Positions 30,057-38,970 of a stretch of DNA of 64,000 bases are shown here, piece by piece. Under the pieces are notes generated by a model. It saw nothing but the letters and a program-made list of their open reading frames with translations. It made no database searches and was not told the origin of the DNA. The stretch is taken from the NCBI GenBank assembly GCA_030065095.1, contig JASJDP010000020.1, positions 86,060 to 150,059 of the forward strand, in the 5' to 3' direction. Each line of letters begins with the position of its first letter. Within the stretch, counting starts at the first letter, position 1. This DNA comes from Rhodobacter sp. (GTDB lineage: Bacteria > Pseudomonadota > Alphaproteobacteria > Rhodobacterales > Rhodobacteraceae). The position numbers and the translations under genes are program-made.

Positions 30057-30353
30057 CTATCCGGCTAGCGCGTCCATCTTCGTAGCGAGTTTGATGTCGA
30101 GATCCGAAAGCCCGCCGGCATCGTGGGTGGTGAGCGTCACCTCGACGGTCTTGTAGACATTGAACCACTCCGGATGGTGATTCCATTTCTCGGCCCAGAG
30201 CGCACAGCGGGTCATCCAGGCGAAGGCCGCGGTGAAATCGGCGAACTGATAGGTCTTGACGATCGCATCGCGGCTGTCGTGCATCTGCCATCCGGTTTCC
30301 AGCAACGGCTTTAGCAGGGCCTCGCGGTCGGCGTCGGTCAGGGATTGGGTCAT
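30057..30353 (-). CDS. phhB: 4a-hydroxytetrahydrobiopterin dehydratase
   Basis: Regenerates the pterin cofactor of phenylalanine hydroxylase (PCD/DCoH). 98 residues, full length. The active-site motif [20 protein letters not shown] is present with the paired His and Trp, and [13 protein letters not shown] closes the fold. ATG at 30353 overlaps the upstream FemAB-like stop by four bases. No phenylalanine hydroxylase gene is visible nearby. Confidence 0.94.
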   Translation of the reverse strand: MTQSLTDADREALLKPLLETGWQMHDSRDAIVKTYQFADFTAAFAWMTRCALWAEKWNHHPEWFNVYKTVEVTLTTHDAGGLSDLDIKLATKMDALAG

Positions 30354-31534
30354 TCGTCCTCCGATCTGGTTTTGCGGAACGGGCCATAAGCGGTCATGAC
30401 TTCGATATCTTCGGTCACCGCAAAGCGTTCGGACTGCAAGTATTGCTCGATGGCCCGGCGAAAGGAATCGTCGGCAATCCAATGCAATGAATGGCAGTGG
30501 ACCGGCAGATAACCGCGGGCCAGCTTATGCGGGCCCTGCGCGCCGGCCTCCACGCGTTGCAGCCCGTTGCGGATGGCGTAGTCGATGGCGCGGTAGTAGC
30601 AAAGCTCGAAATGCAGACAGGGGTGGTCCTCGGTACAGCCCCAGTACCGACCGAAGAGCGTTTCGCAGCCGATGAAGTTGAGAGCCCCGGCGATATAGCG
30701 GCCGTCCCGCTCTGCCAGAACCAGCAGGATGTCGTCGCGCAGGGTGGCATGAGCCTCGTCGAAGAAGGCGCGGGTCAGGTAGGGCGTGCCCCATTTGCGG
30801 GCGCCGGTGTCCTGGTAAAAAGTCCAGACGGCGTCCCAGTGGTGCGGTTCGATCTGGCTGCCGGTGAGTTCGACGATGCGGCCGCCGAAAGCGTTGGCCT
30901 GTGCGCGTTCCTTGCGGATGTTCTTGCGCTTGCGCGACGAGAGGTCGGCGAGGAAGGCATCGAAATCCGCGTAGCCGCGGTTCACCCAGTGGAACTGGTC
31001 GGTGACCCTTTGCAGAAGGCCCATCTGTCCGCCCGCCTGCGCCTCGGCCTCGGTGCAAAAGGTGACGTGCACCGAGGACAGGTGGTTTTCGGCAGCCAGT
31101 TGCACGGCGCCCTGAACCAGCGCGGACTGCCCCATTTCCTCGAGCCCCGGTTTCACCAGAAACCGGCGCCCGGTGACCGGGGTGAAGGGAACCGCGATCT
31201 GCAGTTTCGGGTAATAACTGCCGCCCGCGCGCTCGAAGGCAAAGCCCCAATCATGGTCGAAGATATATTCGCCCTGGCTGTGCCCTTTGGCATAGAGGGG
31301 TGCGGTGGCGATGACCTGGCCGTCCATCTTCGCGATGATGTGGCGCGGCGCCCACCCTGTGCCGGCGCCGACGGAATTGCTGGTCTCCAGCGCCTGCAGG
31401 AACCGGTGAGTGGTGAAGGGGTCATGCGGGCGACCGCCATCCACCGCCTCGGGGCAGGCGCATGCGTCCCAGGCTTCGGGTGCGATCTCGTCCAGGCCGG
31501 CGAGCACGTCGATTTCTATCCGGGTTTCGCGCAT
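30350..31534 (-). CDS. FemAB-like GNAT protein (DUF482)
   Basis: 394 residues. Matches the DUF482 / peptidogalycan-biosynthesis-like group, with two GNAT-type lobes. Markers: [14 protein letters not shown] near 36, [16 protein letters not shown] near 89, [16 protein letters not shown] near 200 (typical FemAB basic helix) and [15 protein letters not shown] near 340. Proposed to add an amino acid or acyl group to a cell-envelope precursor, but experimental support in the family is thin. Upstream member of a two-gene run with phhB. Confidence 0.85.
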   Translation of the reverse strand: MRETRIEIDVLAGLDEIAPEAWDACACPEAVDGGRPHDPFTTHRFLQALETSNSVGAGTGWAPRHIIAKMDGQVIATAPLYAKGHSQGEYIFDHDWGFAFERAGGSYYPKLQIAVPFTPVTGRRFLVKPGLEEMGQSALVQGAVQLAAENHLSSVHVTFCTEAEAQAGGQMGLLQRVTDQFHWVNRGYADFDAFLADLSSRKRKNIRKERAQANAFGGRIVELTGSQIEPHHWDAVWTFYQDTGARKWGTPYLTRAFFDEAHATLRDDILLVLAERDGRYIAGALNFIGCETLFGRYWGCTEDHPCLHFELCYYRAIDYAIRNGLQRVEAGAQGPHKLARGYLPVHCHSLHWIADDSFRRAIEQYLQSERFAVTEDIEVMTAYGPFRKTRSEDE

Positions 31535-31586
31535 GCACCTGTTGTCCGCTGGGTTGAATGTAAGTGTGGCGCGTGCGCGCAGGCCG

Positions 31587-32357
31587 TCAAGGTTGCGGCA
31601 CTACGGCGGGGTAGCCTTCGAACGTGATGTTGTCGGCGATCTTTCGAGCCACGGCCTCTTCTTGCGGCGACCGGACCGTCCAGCAAAGGACATGGGCGCC
31701 TTTTGCCTTCAGGTCCGCGATTCGCGGGCGGGCGAGATCGGTGGCGCGATGGCTGACGAAGGTGACGCCGAGGCGGTCGAAATCGGGCACTTCACGCAGG
31801 TGGATGAACACCTCTTCGGGTAAGTGCGGCCAGTCGTGAGGCTGGTAGGCGCAAGTGGTCAGACCGCGCGGGACGCCCGGCGCGGCGGCGGCAAAAATAT
31901 CGACCGCGTTTGGGTTGAAGGACATCACCGCAACAGGGCCCTGATAGCCCGCAAGGTCCGCCGCCACGGCGCGTTCGAGCGGCCCGACGTCGCGCTTCAT
32001 CTCGCCGTCCTGATCCTTGATTTCGATCAGCAGAGGCGTGCGGCCGCCCACGAGCGTCAGGATTTCGGCGAGCGTCGGGATCGTTTCCGCCCCGCCGGAC
32101 AGCGGTATCTGGGAAAGCTCGGCGGTGGTGCGTCCGCGAACCGGGCCGACCGCGGGCGTGAGACGGTCGAGGTGATAGTCGTGAAACACCAACGCGCGGT
32201 GATCGGCCGTCAGTTGCACGTCCAGTTCGATGCCATAGCCCGCCCTTATGGCCGCGCCGAAGGCGGCGCGGGAGTTTTCCGGGATGCCGATGCCGATATC
32301 GTGATAGCCGCGATGCGCCAGCGGCAGTGCCAGGAAGGCCGGGTCCAGCGGCGTCAT
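31587..32357 (-). CDS. Glycerophosphodiester phosphodiesterase family protein
   Basis: 256 residues without a signal peptide, so probably cytosolic and UgpQ-like: hydrolyses glycerophosphodiesters to glycerol-3-phosphate. Catalytic and metal residues appear in PLAHRGYHDI (first His), IPENSRAAF, IELDVQLTADHRALVFHDYH (E-x-D and second His) and LLIEIKDQDG (metal Glu). The start ATG at 32357 overlaps the RidA-family stop (ATGA), suggesting cotranscription. Confidence 0.9.
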   Translation of the reverse strand: MTPLDPAFLALPLAHRGYHDIGIGIPENSRAAFGAAIRAGYGIELDVQLTADHRALVFHDYHLDRLTPAVGPVRGRTTAELSQIPLSGGAETIPTLAEILTLVGGRTPLLIEIKDQDGEMKRDVGPLERAVAADLAGYQGPVAVMSFNPNAVDIFAAAAPGVPRGLTTCAYQPHDWPHLPEEVFIHLREVPDFDRLGVTFVSHRATDLARPRIADLKAKGAHVLCWTVRSPQEEAVARKIADNITFEGYPAVVPQP

Positions 32358-32818
32358 CCGACCTGGAAGATGCCTTCGATTTCGACGGCAACGCCAAGCG
32401 GCAGCGCGGCCGCCGAGACCGCGGACCGGGCATGGCGGCCGGCGTCGCCAAGCGCCTCGACCAGAAAATCCGACGCGCCGTTGATCACCTGCGGCTGCTG
32501 GGTGAAATCGGCGGTGGAGTTGACGAAGCCGGTCAGCTTGACGACGCGCACCAACCGGTCGAGGTCGCCGTCGCAGGCGGCCTTGACCTGAGCCAGAAGG
32601 CTGATGGCGCAGGTCCGTGCGGCGGCGGCGCCGTCTTCGACGGATATGCCGGCGCCCAGCTTGCCGACGATAAGCCCGTTTTCGTTCTGGCTGATCTGCC
32701 CGGAGACATAGACGATGTCGCCGACCTTGACGGTGGGGACATAATTCGCGGCGGGAGCAGGCGCGTCGGGAAGCGTGACGCCGAGCTCTGCAAGGCGGGA
32801 TTCGATGGTACCTGGCAT
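32354..32818 (-). CDS. RidA/YjgF-family protein
   Basis: 154 residues, longer than classical RidA (about 130) through an N-terminal extension; closer to the YjgF-like subgroup with SRLAELGVTLP at the start. Core segments VGDIVYVSGQISQNENG, AAARTCAISLLAQVKAACDG and VVKLTGFVNSTADF are present. The catalytic Arg of true RidA deaminases, normally near the C terminus, falls in GRHARSAVSAAALPLGV, which fits. Likely removes reactive enamine/imine intermediates. Confidence 0.88.
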   Translation of the reverse strand: MPGTIESRLAELGVTLPDAPAPAANYVPTVKVGDIVYVSGQISQNENGLIVGKLGAGISVEDGAAAARTCAISLLAQVKAACDGDLDRLVRVVKLTGFVNSTADFTQQPQVINGASDFLVEALGDAGRHARSAVSAAALPLGVAVEIEGIFQVG

Positions 32819-32895
32819 GGGCGATTCTCCGTGCGTTGGATGTGCGGCGACGCTATCGCGCGCAGGGCCCGGGTCAATGGCGAAATCGCCCGGCG

Positions 32896-33519
32896 TCAGC
32901 GCTTGCGGAACAAGGCGGCGAACCCGACGTCATCCTTATGCGCGCCGCTGGCCCGCGGACCGTAGTACCGGATCTTGGTCAGCGACAGGTCGGTGATTTC
33001 GCTGCTCAACCTGTCGAAGGCGGCACCGAAGCCTTCGGTCTCGTAATGCGTCGGATTGATCGCCAGGCCGACCAGACCACCGGGCTGCATAATCCGCAGA
33101 AGCGGCGGGATGCCTTCCGGGCCGACATGACCCAGGGTAAAGGTCCCCGCACTGACCGCACCGGCATAACTGTCTGGCGGCAGGTCCAGCCCGTCGAGGA
33201 TGTTGCCTGCGATCAGGTCGCGATAGACGCCCTTGCGTCCCGCCGCCGCCAGCATTTCGGGCGAGAGATCCAGCGCATCCACCGGGCCGATGCCGAGGCG
33301 CGCAAGTTCCACGCCCATCGCGCCGGTTCCTGCGCCGAAATCGAGCACCGGACCGCTGCCGCCCGCCTCGGCAAAACAGGCGGCCAGATTGCGTGGCTGG
33401 ATATAGTCGTTGCCCGCGACGAATTCCGTGTCGTAGCTGTCTGCCCAGTCGGCATAGAAACGGCGGGTCTCGTCCGCGGATTTCAGCGAGTAGGCGCTTT
33501 CCAGGTCGGGCTTTGGCAC
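32896..33519 (-). CDS. SAM-dependent class I methyltransferase
   Basis: 207 residues. A helical lead (TRRFYADWADSYDTEF) precedes the SAM-binding motif I VLDFGAGTGAMGVELARLG near residue 58, motif II VDALDLSPEMLAAA and GTFTLGHVGPEGI further on. Similar to small-molecule methyltransferases of the WBSCR27 / UbiE-like group. Substrate not predictable. Stands alone between RidA and the YCII cassette on the same strand. Confidence 0.85.
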   Translation of the reverse strand: MPKPDLESAYSLKSADETRRFYADWADSYDTEFVAGNDYIQPRNLAACFAEAGGSGPVLDFGAGTGAMGVELARLGIGPVDALDLSPEMLAAAGRKGVYRDLIAGNILDGLDLPPDSYAGAVSAGTFTLGHVGPEGIPPLLRIMQPGGLVGLAINPTHYETEGFGAAFDRLSSEITDLSLTKIRYYGPRASGAHKDDVGFAALFRKR

Positions 33520-33561
33520 GGCGGACCTCCCATGCCAAAGCCTAGCGTATTGCTGTAGGGA

Positions 33562-33876
33562 TTACATCTGCAGGATTTCGGCCACCTCGACCGAGCCCGA
33601 TCCGTCCTTGACCATCGGACATCCCTTGGCCATCTCGACCGCCGCGGCCTTGTCCGCGGCCTCGACGATGGTCAGGCCGGACACCGGGTTCGCGCCGCCG
33701 TCCTCGACCGCGCCCGATGCGCTGACGGTGGTCGACTTGCCTGCCGGGCCGCCGCCATCGACGACGGCGGCGCCCATGTCACCGTACCACGCGCCCCATT
33801 CGCCCATGACCCGTTCCTGCTCGGCCGGGTCTTCGGGCGCCTTGCCGCCGTGATAGACAAACGCAAATCTCGCCAT
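33562..33876 (-). CDS. YCII-domain (DGPF-like) protein
   Basis: 104 residues with the ferredoxin-like YCII fold: MARFAFVYHGG, EWGAWYGDMGAAVVDGG and SVEVAEILQM at the end. YCII proteins often accompany SRPBCC and ArsR genes, as here; the three are probably one operon. Enzyme activity is unknown for this branch. Confidence 0.82.
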   Translation of the reverse strand: MARFAFVYHGGKAPEDPAEQERVMGEWGAWYGDMGAAVVDGGGPAGKSTTVSASGAVEDGGANPVSGLTIVEAADKAAAVEMAKGCPMVKDGSGSVEVAEILQM

Positions 33877-33897
33877 GATATCCTCCTTGATGGCAAT

Positions 33898-34332
33898 TCA
33901 GTCGGTCAGTTCCGCTTCGAGTTTCCGCAATGTCGAGGTCCACCCGTGCTTGTGGCTTTCCGCAGCACTGTCGTCGGGCAGGTCGACATGGCTGAGATGA
34001 AACTGCGTGCCGCCGCCCTGCGCGGGGACAAGCCGGATCGTGACGTGGCTTTCAACCCCGCGTTGGTCGTTTTCGTCATGCCAGGCCCAGGTGAATCCGA
34101 TCGAATTCGGCGGATCCACATGGGTGACCTGGCCGGACACCTTGTAGCGCTGGCCGTCGGCGTTCTGCATCACCGACATCCAGGGACCCCGGCTTTCGAA
34201 AGACAGGTTGTGTTCGGGCACGAACATCCCTTCGGGGCCCCACCACTTTAGCAGGTGCTCGGTTTTCGAGATAAAGCCGAACACCCGTTCCGGTGAGGCG
34301 TCGAAGATGCGTTCGATTGTCAGGTCGGGCAT
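33898..34332 (-). CDS. SRPBCC (AHSA1-type) protein
   Basis: 144 residues of the START/SRPBCC fold: LTIERIFDASPERVFGFISK at the beginning, HLLKWWGPEGM near residue 27, and the closing HGWTSTLRKLEAEL. These proteins bind hydrophobic ligands in a deep cavity. It sits five bases after the ArsR regulator, a frequent arrangement in which ArsR controls the SRPBCC gene. Ligand unknown. Confidence 0.88.
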   Translation of the reverse strand: MPDLTIERIFDASPERVFGFISKTEHLLKWWGPEGMFVPEHNLSFESRGPWMSVMQNADGQRYKVSGQVTHVDPPNSIGFTWAWHDENDQRGVESHVTIRLVPAQGGGTQFHLSHVDLPDDSAAESHKHGWTSTLRKLEAELTD

Positions 34333-34336
34333 TTGG

Positions 34337-34651
34337 TCAGTCCTCTTGCAAAGCGGCGGCCAAGCGGTCGAGCGAGGCGTTCCAGAAGTCCTGATGCCTC
34401 AGCATCCAGTCGCCGATCGTGCGCATCTGGTCCGGTGCAACGGCGTAGATCCGGCGCTGTTTGTCCACGGTTTGGGTGATCAGCCCGGCTTCGCGCAGCA
34501 CCTTCAGATGACGGGAAATCGCCGGCGCCGAGATATCGGACACATCCTGAAGATCGCCGGCGCTTTGCGCACCGTCCGTCATCAGCCGTTCGACGATGGC
34601 AAACCGTGTCGGGTCCCCAAGCGCGGCAAAAGTCGTAACAAGATCAGGCAT
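34337..34651 (-). CDS. ArsR-family transcriptional regulator
   Basis: 104 residues. Winged-helix ArsR core: LVTTFAALGDPTRFAIVERL, SDISAPAISRHLKVLREAGL as the recognition helix region, and QRRIYAVAPDQM in the wing. It lacks the ELCVCDL metal-binding motif, so it probably senses a non-metal ligand. First gene of the ArsR-SRPBCC-YCII run; it likely represses its own promoter in the AT-rich spacer before the SDR gene. Confidence 0.9.
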   Translation of the reverse strand: MPDLVTTFAALGDPTRFAIVERLMTDGAQSAGDLQDVSDISAPAISRHLKVLREAGLITQTVDKQRRIYAVAPDQMRTIGDWMLRHQDFWNASLDRLAAALQED

Positions 34652-34680
34652 GGCATATATTCACATTTTTGTTAATTAAC
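34652..34680. promoter_or_regulatory. Candidate ArsR operator/promoter
   Basis: A short AT-rich tract immediately before the arsR start ends in a perfect 10-base palindrome GTTAATTAAC at 34671-34680, unusual in this GC-rich DNA. It would cover the arsR promoter and could be the autoregulatory site. Inferred from position and symmetry only. Confidence 0.35.
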
Positions 34681-34746
34681 TACACACGTAAATACGTTCC
34701 GTCAAGAGCCTTGCACTTTGCCGTCGCCACGCCAATTAGTTTGCGG

Positions 34747-35622
34747 ATGGAACGCATGCTTCTCTCCTTTGGGCACGGCTATTCCGCCCGCGCATTATCC
34801 AGGCTGCTGATCCCGCGGGGATGGCGCGTGGTCGGTACGACGCGAAGTACCCGCAAGGCGGCGTCCCTGCGCGCCGACGGCGTCGAGCCCTGGATTTGGC
34901 CGGATAACCCTGTGGACAGCGTCTTGGCGAAGGCAACCCATGTGCTTGTCTCCGCCGGCCCGACCGAAGACGGCGATCCGGTGTTGGCCGCGCTCAGAGA
35001 CGAACTCGCCGAGGCGGCATCACAGCTGGCCTGGGTTGGCTACCTGTCGACGACCGGTGTTTATGGCGACCACGGTGGCGGCTGGGTGGACGAGGGCACG
35101 CGGCTAGCGCCGTCGACCAGGCGCGGACAGCTGAGGGTCGAGGCCGAAGCCGCCTGGCAGGCACTTGCCGCTCAGACCGGCCTGCCGCTGCATATCTTCC
35201 GTCTTGCGGGCATCTACGGCCCGGGCCGCGGGCCGTTCGAAAAGGTCCGGAACGGGACCGCCCGGCGGATCATCAAACATGGCCAGGTCTTCAGCCGCAT
35301 CCATGTCGAGGATATCGCCCGGGTACTGGCCGCTTCGATCGCGCGGTCCAACCCCGGCGCGATCTACAACGTCTGTGACGACGATCCGGCACCGCCACAG
35401 GACGTCATCGCCTTTGCCGCCGAACTTCTGGACCTGCCGCTGCCGCCCGCCGTCGACTACGAAACCGCCGGCCTGTCGCCCATGGCGCGCAGTTTCTATG
35501 CCGAGTCGAAACGGGTGCGAAACGACCGCATCAAGGCCGAGCTTGAGGTCAACCTGAAATACCCCACCTACAAGGCAGGGCTTCGCGATCTTCTGAAACG
35601 GGAAGGCGGAGGTGCGGTTTAG
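34747..35622 (+). CDS. SDR-family NAD(P)-dependent epimerase-like (YeeZ type)
   Basis: 291 residues of the extended SDR fold. The glycine-rich nucleotide motif is unusual, LLSFGHGYSARALSRLL, as in YeeZ-like proteins. Further markers: YLSTTGVYGDHGGGWVDE near 100, the motif for active-site Tyr-Lys replaced, IFRLAGIYGPGRGPFEKV near 156 and RIHVEDIARVLAASI near 197. Two adjacent ATGs (34747 and 34756) are possible starts. Family members are of unclear function. Its stop codon overlaps that of the opposing small membrane gene. Confidence 0.82.
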   Translation: MERMLLSFGHGYSARALSRLLIPRGWRVVGTTRSTRKAASLRADGVEPWIWPDNPVDSVLAKATHVLVSAGPTEDGDPVLAALRDELAEAASQLAWVGYLSTTGVYGDHGGGWVDEGTRLAPSTRRGQLRVEAEAAWQALAAQTGLPLHIFRLAGIYGPGRGPFEKVRNGTARRIIKHGQVFSRIHVEDIARVLAASIARSNPGAIYNVCDDDPAPPQDVIAFAAELLDLPLPPAVDYETAGLSPMARSFYAESKRVRNDRIKAELEVNLKYPTYKAGLRDLLKREGGGAV

Positions 35623-35807
35623 CTGCCCACGCCGAGAAGGACGATCGTCAGGAACGCCATCATGACGCCAACCCACTCATCGCTCCCCGACGACGCGACC
35701 GTTTCTTCAATGATGATTTCCGGTTCCATAACCGGTTCGCCATAGCTGCCCGCGAAGACGCCGGTGGCCGCCAGGCTGAAAGCTGCTGCAAGAAGGACCT
35801 TTTTCAT
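35619..35807 (-). CDS. Small membrane protein (62 aa)
   Basis: Begins MKKVLLAAAFSLAATGVFAG, a signal peptide, followed by a short acidic linker (EPVMEPEIIIEETVASSG) and a C-terminal hydrophobic segment VGVMMAFLTIVLLGVGS. Probably a small inner-membrane protein; the acidic linker would face the periplasm. ATG at 35807 chosen over 35858 because of the signal sequence. Stop overlaps the SDR stop codon by three bases on opposite strands. Similar small proteins occur in roseobacters, from memory; function unknown. Confidence 0.65.
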   Translation of the reverse strand: MKKVLLAAAFSLAATGVFAGSYGEPVMEPEIIIEETVASSGSDEWVGVMMAFLTIVLLGVGS

Positions 35808-35913
35808 GGTACCGCCCCAAGTTTCTCTGCACCACATGTAGTACAGTTTCCGGGGCAACGCTACAGCTTTGACCGGCGCGCGGTGTCACATCCGCAAGTG
35901 TTGAAATCCTGCA

Positions 35914-37842
35914 TCAGGCGCGGCGGCTGGCGATCTGCGCAACGCCCAGCACCTGCAGCACCTTGGACTCGATGTCTTCCGCATTCATCGCCGCCGCTGC
36001 GTACATGTCATGCGGGCTCGCCTGGTCGATGAACACGTCGGGCAGCACCATCGAGCGATAGGCAAGACCCTGATCGAACACGCCTTCTTCGGCCAAAAGC
36101 TGGGCCACATGGCTGCCGAAGCCACCGATGGCGCCTTCTTCGATGGTGATCAGTGCCTCATGCTCTGCGGCTAGACCCAGAATCAGGTCCCGATCGAGCG
36201 GTTTGGCAAACCGCGCATCGGCAACGGTCGGCTGGATGCCCTTTGCCGTCAGCGCGTCGGCGGCGTCGCAAACTTCCTTCAGACGGGCGCCGAAGGACAG
36301 GATCGCAACCCGTTTCCCCGCGCGGATCACACGGCCCTTGCCGATCTCGAGCACCTCGCCGGTTTCGGGCATTTCCACCCCGACGCCCTCGCCCCGCGGA
36401 AAGCGAAAGGCGATGGGACCATCGTCGTGGGCGGCCGCGGTGGCCACCATATGCTTCAGTTCCGCCTCGTCCGCCGCGGCCATGACCACAAATCCGGGAA
36501 GGTTCGCCAGATAGGAAATGTCGAACGCCCCCGCGTGGGTCGCCCCGTCGGCGCCGACCAGCCCCGCCCTGTCTATGGCGAACCGTACGGGCAGACGCTG
36601 AATCGCGACGTCGTGAACCACCTGGTCGTAACCGCGCTGCAGAAAGGTCGAATAGATCGCGCAGAACGGCTTCGTGCCGCCGGCTGCGAGTCCGGCGCAG
36701 AACGTCACGCCGTGCTGTTCGGCGATGCCGACGTCGAAGCAGCGCGCCGGGAACCGTTCGGCAAACAGGTTCAGGCCGGTGCCGTCCGGCATCGCGGCCG
36801 TGACGGCGACGATCTTGTCGTCCCGCGCCGCCTCGTCGATCAGCGCCTGCGCGAAGACCTTGGTGTAGCTCGGCGCGTTCGACGGCGCCTTTTTCTGCTC
36901 TCCGGTCACCAGGTCGAATTTCGACACGCCATGGCCCTTGTCGCGGGCCTCTTCCGCCGGGCCGTAGCCCTTGCCCTTCTTCGTGATCACATGAATCAGG
37001 ATCGGCCCCGTCGCCCGCGCATGCACGGTGCGTAAAACCGGCAGCAACTGGTCCAGATCGTGGCCGTCGATCGGTCCGAGATAGGAAAACCCCAGCTCCT
37101 CGAACAGCGTACCGCCCACGGTCATGCTTTTCAGCATTTCCTTGGCGCGCCGCGCGCCCTCCTGGAACGGTTCCGGCAGCAGGCTGACCGCACCCTTCGC
37201 CGCCGCCTTGAGTTCCTGAAACGGGGCACCGGCATAGAGGCGGCTGAGGTAGGACGACATGGCGCCGACCGGTGGCGCGATGGACATTTCGTTGTCGTTC
37301 AGCACCACGATCAGCCGCTTGCCGAGGTGGCCTGCGTTGTTCATCGCCTCATAGGCCATGCCCGCGCTCATCGCGCCGTCGCCGATCACCGCGATCGCGT
37401 CGCCAATGCCGTGCCCGGGCACGCCACCCAGATCGCGCGCCACCGCAAAGCCCAAGGCCGCGCTGATCGAGGTCGACGAATGCGCCGCGCCGAACGGGTC
37501 GTAGGGGCTTTCACTGCGCTTGGTGAAGCCACTGAGGCCGTCCTTCTGCCGAAGCGTCCGGATCCGGTCGCGCCGCCCGGTCAGGATCTTGTGCGGATAG
37601 CATTGGTGGCTGACATCCCAGATCAACCGGTCGCGCGGCGTGTCGAACACCGCATGCAGGGCGACGGTCAGTTCCACCACGCCCAGCCCTGCCCCCAGAT
37701 GCCCTCCGGTCTCGGACACCGCCGATATCGTCTCGGCCCGCAGTTCATCCGCCAGGCGACGCAACTCGGCGTCGGTCAGGCCCTTGAGGTCCGCGGGAAC
37801 CTGCACCCGGTCCAACAGCGGCGTTTGCGGTCGTGTCGACAT
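35914..37842 (-). CDS. dxs: 1-deoxy-D-xylulose-5-phosphate synthase
   Basis: First step of the MEP isoprenoid pathway: condenses pyruvate and glyceraldehyde-3-phosphate using thiamine diphosphate. 642 residues. ThDP motif [18 protein letters not shown] near 155, [11 protein letters not shown] near 125, catalytic Glu region [17 protein letters not shown] near 375 and [18 protein letters not shown] near 420. ATG at 37842 starts [13 protein letters not shown]. It follows ispA by 22 bases in the xseB-ispA-dxs operon conserved in alphaproteobacteria. Confidence 0.97.
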   Translation of the reverse strand: MSTRPQTPLLDRVQVPADLKGLTDAELRRLADELRAETISAVSETGGHLGAGLGVVELTVALHAVFDTPRDRLIWDVSHQCYPHKILTGRRDRIRTLRQKDGLSGFTKRSESPYDPFGAAHSSTSISAALGFAVARDLGGVPGHGIGDAIAVIGDGAMSAGMAYEAMNNAGHLGKRLIVVLNDNEMSIAPPVGAMSSYLSRLYAGAPFQELKAAAKGAVSLLPEPFQEGARRAKEMLKSMTVGGTLFEELGFSYLGPIDGHDLDQLLPVLRTVHARATGPILIHVITKKGKGYGPAEEARDKGHGVSKFDLVTGEQKKAPSNAPSYTKVFAQALIDEAARDDKIVAVTAAMPDGTGLNLFAERFPARCFDVGIAEQHGVTFCAGLAAGGTKPFCAIYSTFLQRGYDQVVHDVAIQRLPVRFAIDRAGLVGADGATHAGAFDISYLANLPGFVVMAAADEAELKHMVATAAAHDDGPIAFRFPRGEGVGVEMPETGEVLEIGKGRVIRAGKRVAILSFGARLKEVCDAADALTAKGIQPTVADARFAKPLDRDLILGLAAEHEALITIEEGAIGGFGSHVAQLLAEEGVFDQGLAYRSMVLPDVFIDQASPHDMYAAAAMNAEDIESKVLQVLGVAQIASRRA

Positions 37843-37864
37843 TTCGCCCTCCCTTCGGGCGGTT

Positions 37865-38731
37865 TCACATCCGGCGCGAGATAACGAAGCGCGCGGCCTC
37901 TCGCAAGGTCCCGGCGCGGTCGCCGTAGGGCTCCAACGAGGCTTCGGCCTCGGCCACCAATTCGGCGGCGCGTGCCTTCGCTCCTTCGAGGCCCAAGAGC
38001 GACACGAAGGTCGCCTTGCCAGCGTCCCCGTCCTTGCGCAGGCGCTTTCCGACCGCCTTGCTATCCCCTTCGACATCCAAGATATCGTCGGCGATCTGGA
38101 AGGCGAGGCCAAGCGCCCGTGCATATCGCCGCAGGTTGACCTGCACGGCGCCCACATAGATCGGCCCCACGGCGCACGACCACTCTATCAAAGCGCCGGT
38201 CTTGTTGCGTTGCAGAGCAGTGATTTCGCCCAGCGTCAGCGGCGTTTCGGCGGTTTCGGCGGCGATATCCTGTGCCTGTCCCAGCACCATGCCCTCGGCG
38301 CCGGAGGACCGCGCCAAATCCGATATCAGCCTGACCCGGACCTCGGCGTCTTCCCGCATGTTCGCAAGCAGGTCGAACGCAACCGTCTGCAGCGCATCGC
38401 CGGCAAGAACCGCCGTGGCCTCGTCCCATTTCACATGCACGGTAGGCCGGCCGCGCCGAAGGGTGTCGTCATCCATGCAAGGCAGATCGTCATGGACGAG
38501 GCTATAGGCGTGCATCGCCTCGATCGCCGCCGCCGGCCAGATCGCGCGTTCGGGATCGATCCCGAACATCGCCGTCGATTCCATCACGAGAAACCCGCGA
38601 AAGCCCTTGCCGCCCTGAACCGCATAGCGCATCGCCTGCGACACCGCCGTGTCCGCCTCGAAACTCATGTACGCGTCAAGCAGGCTTTGCACGCGCGACG
38701 CATGGGCCGCGAGTTTTTCCGTAAAGCTCAC
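37865..38731 (-). CDS. ispA: Farnesyl diphosphate synthase
   Basis: Trans-prenyltransferase making farnesyl diphosphate from IPP and DMAPP. 288 residues with both Asp-rich motifs: [19 protein letters not shown] near residue 82 and [14 protein letters not shown] near 213, plus [10 protein letters not shown] near the start. The residues upstream of the first motif (AYSLVHDD) fit a C15-length product. The start overlaps the xseB stop by four bases (ATGA). Confidence 0.95.
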   Translation of the reverse strand: MSFTEKLAAHASRVQSLLDAYMSFEADTAVSQAMRYAVQGGKGFRGFLVMESTAMFGIDPERAIWPAAAIEAMHAYSLVHDDLPCMDDDTLRRGRPTVHVKWDEATAVLAGDALQTVAFDLLANMREDAEVRVRLISDLARSSGAEGMVLGQAQDIAAETAETPLTLGEITALQRNKTGALIEWSCAVGPIYVGAVQVNLRRYARALGLAFQIADDILDVEGDSKAVGKRLRKDGDAGKATFVSLLGLEGAKARAAELVAEAEASLEPYGDRAGTLREAARFVISRRM

Positions 38732-38970
38732 AAGCCTTCGACCGGTGTCGTCCCCGTCGGCGTGCCCTGCTCGTCCAGCGTGATCGCGGCGACCTTCTCT
38801 TCGGCCTCCTTCAGCTTTTCTTCGCAGCGCTTCTTCAGCGCCGCGCCGCGTTCGTAAAGCTTGATCGATGCCTCCAACTCCACGTCGCCCGATTCCAGCT
38901 GTCCGACCACGGCCTCAAGTTCGCGCATGGCCTCTTCGAAACTCATCTCTCCGACCGGTTTGTCGCTCAT
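38728..38970 (-). CDS. xseB: Exodeoxyribonuclease VII small subunit
   Basis: 80-residue small subunit that with XseA degrades single-stranded DNA. The family pattern is plain: MSFEEAMRELEAVVGQLESGDVEL-type helix followed by LEASIKLYERGAALKKRCEEKLKEAE. Overlaps the upstream deacetylase stop and the ispA start, each by four bases. xseA is not in the window. Confidence 0.95.
   Translation of the reverse strand: MSDKPVGEMSFEEAMRELEAVVGQLESGDVELEASIKLYERGAALKKRCEEKLKEAEEKVAAITLDEQGTPTGTTPVEGL

Noticed and set aside
30051..30067. AGCCGG-GCTAT-CCGGCT hairpin between peroxiredoxin and phhB
   Set aside because: It overlaps the phhB stop and has no T-run on either strand; may be chance in GC-rich DNA.
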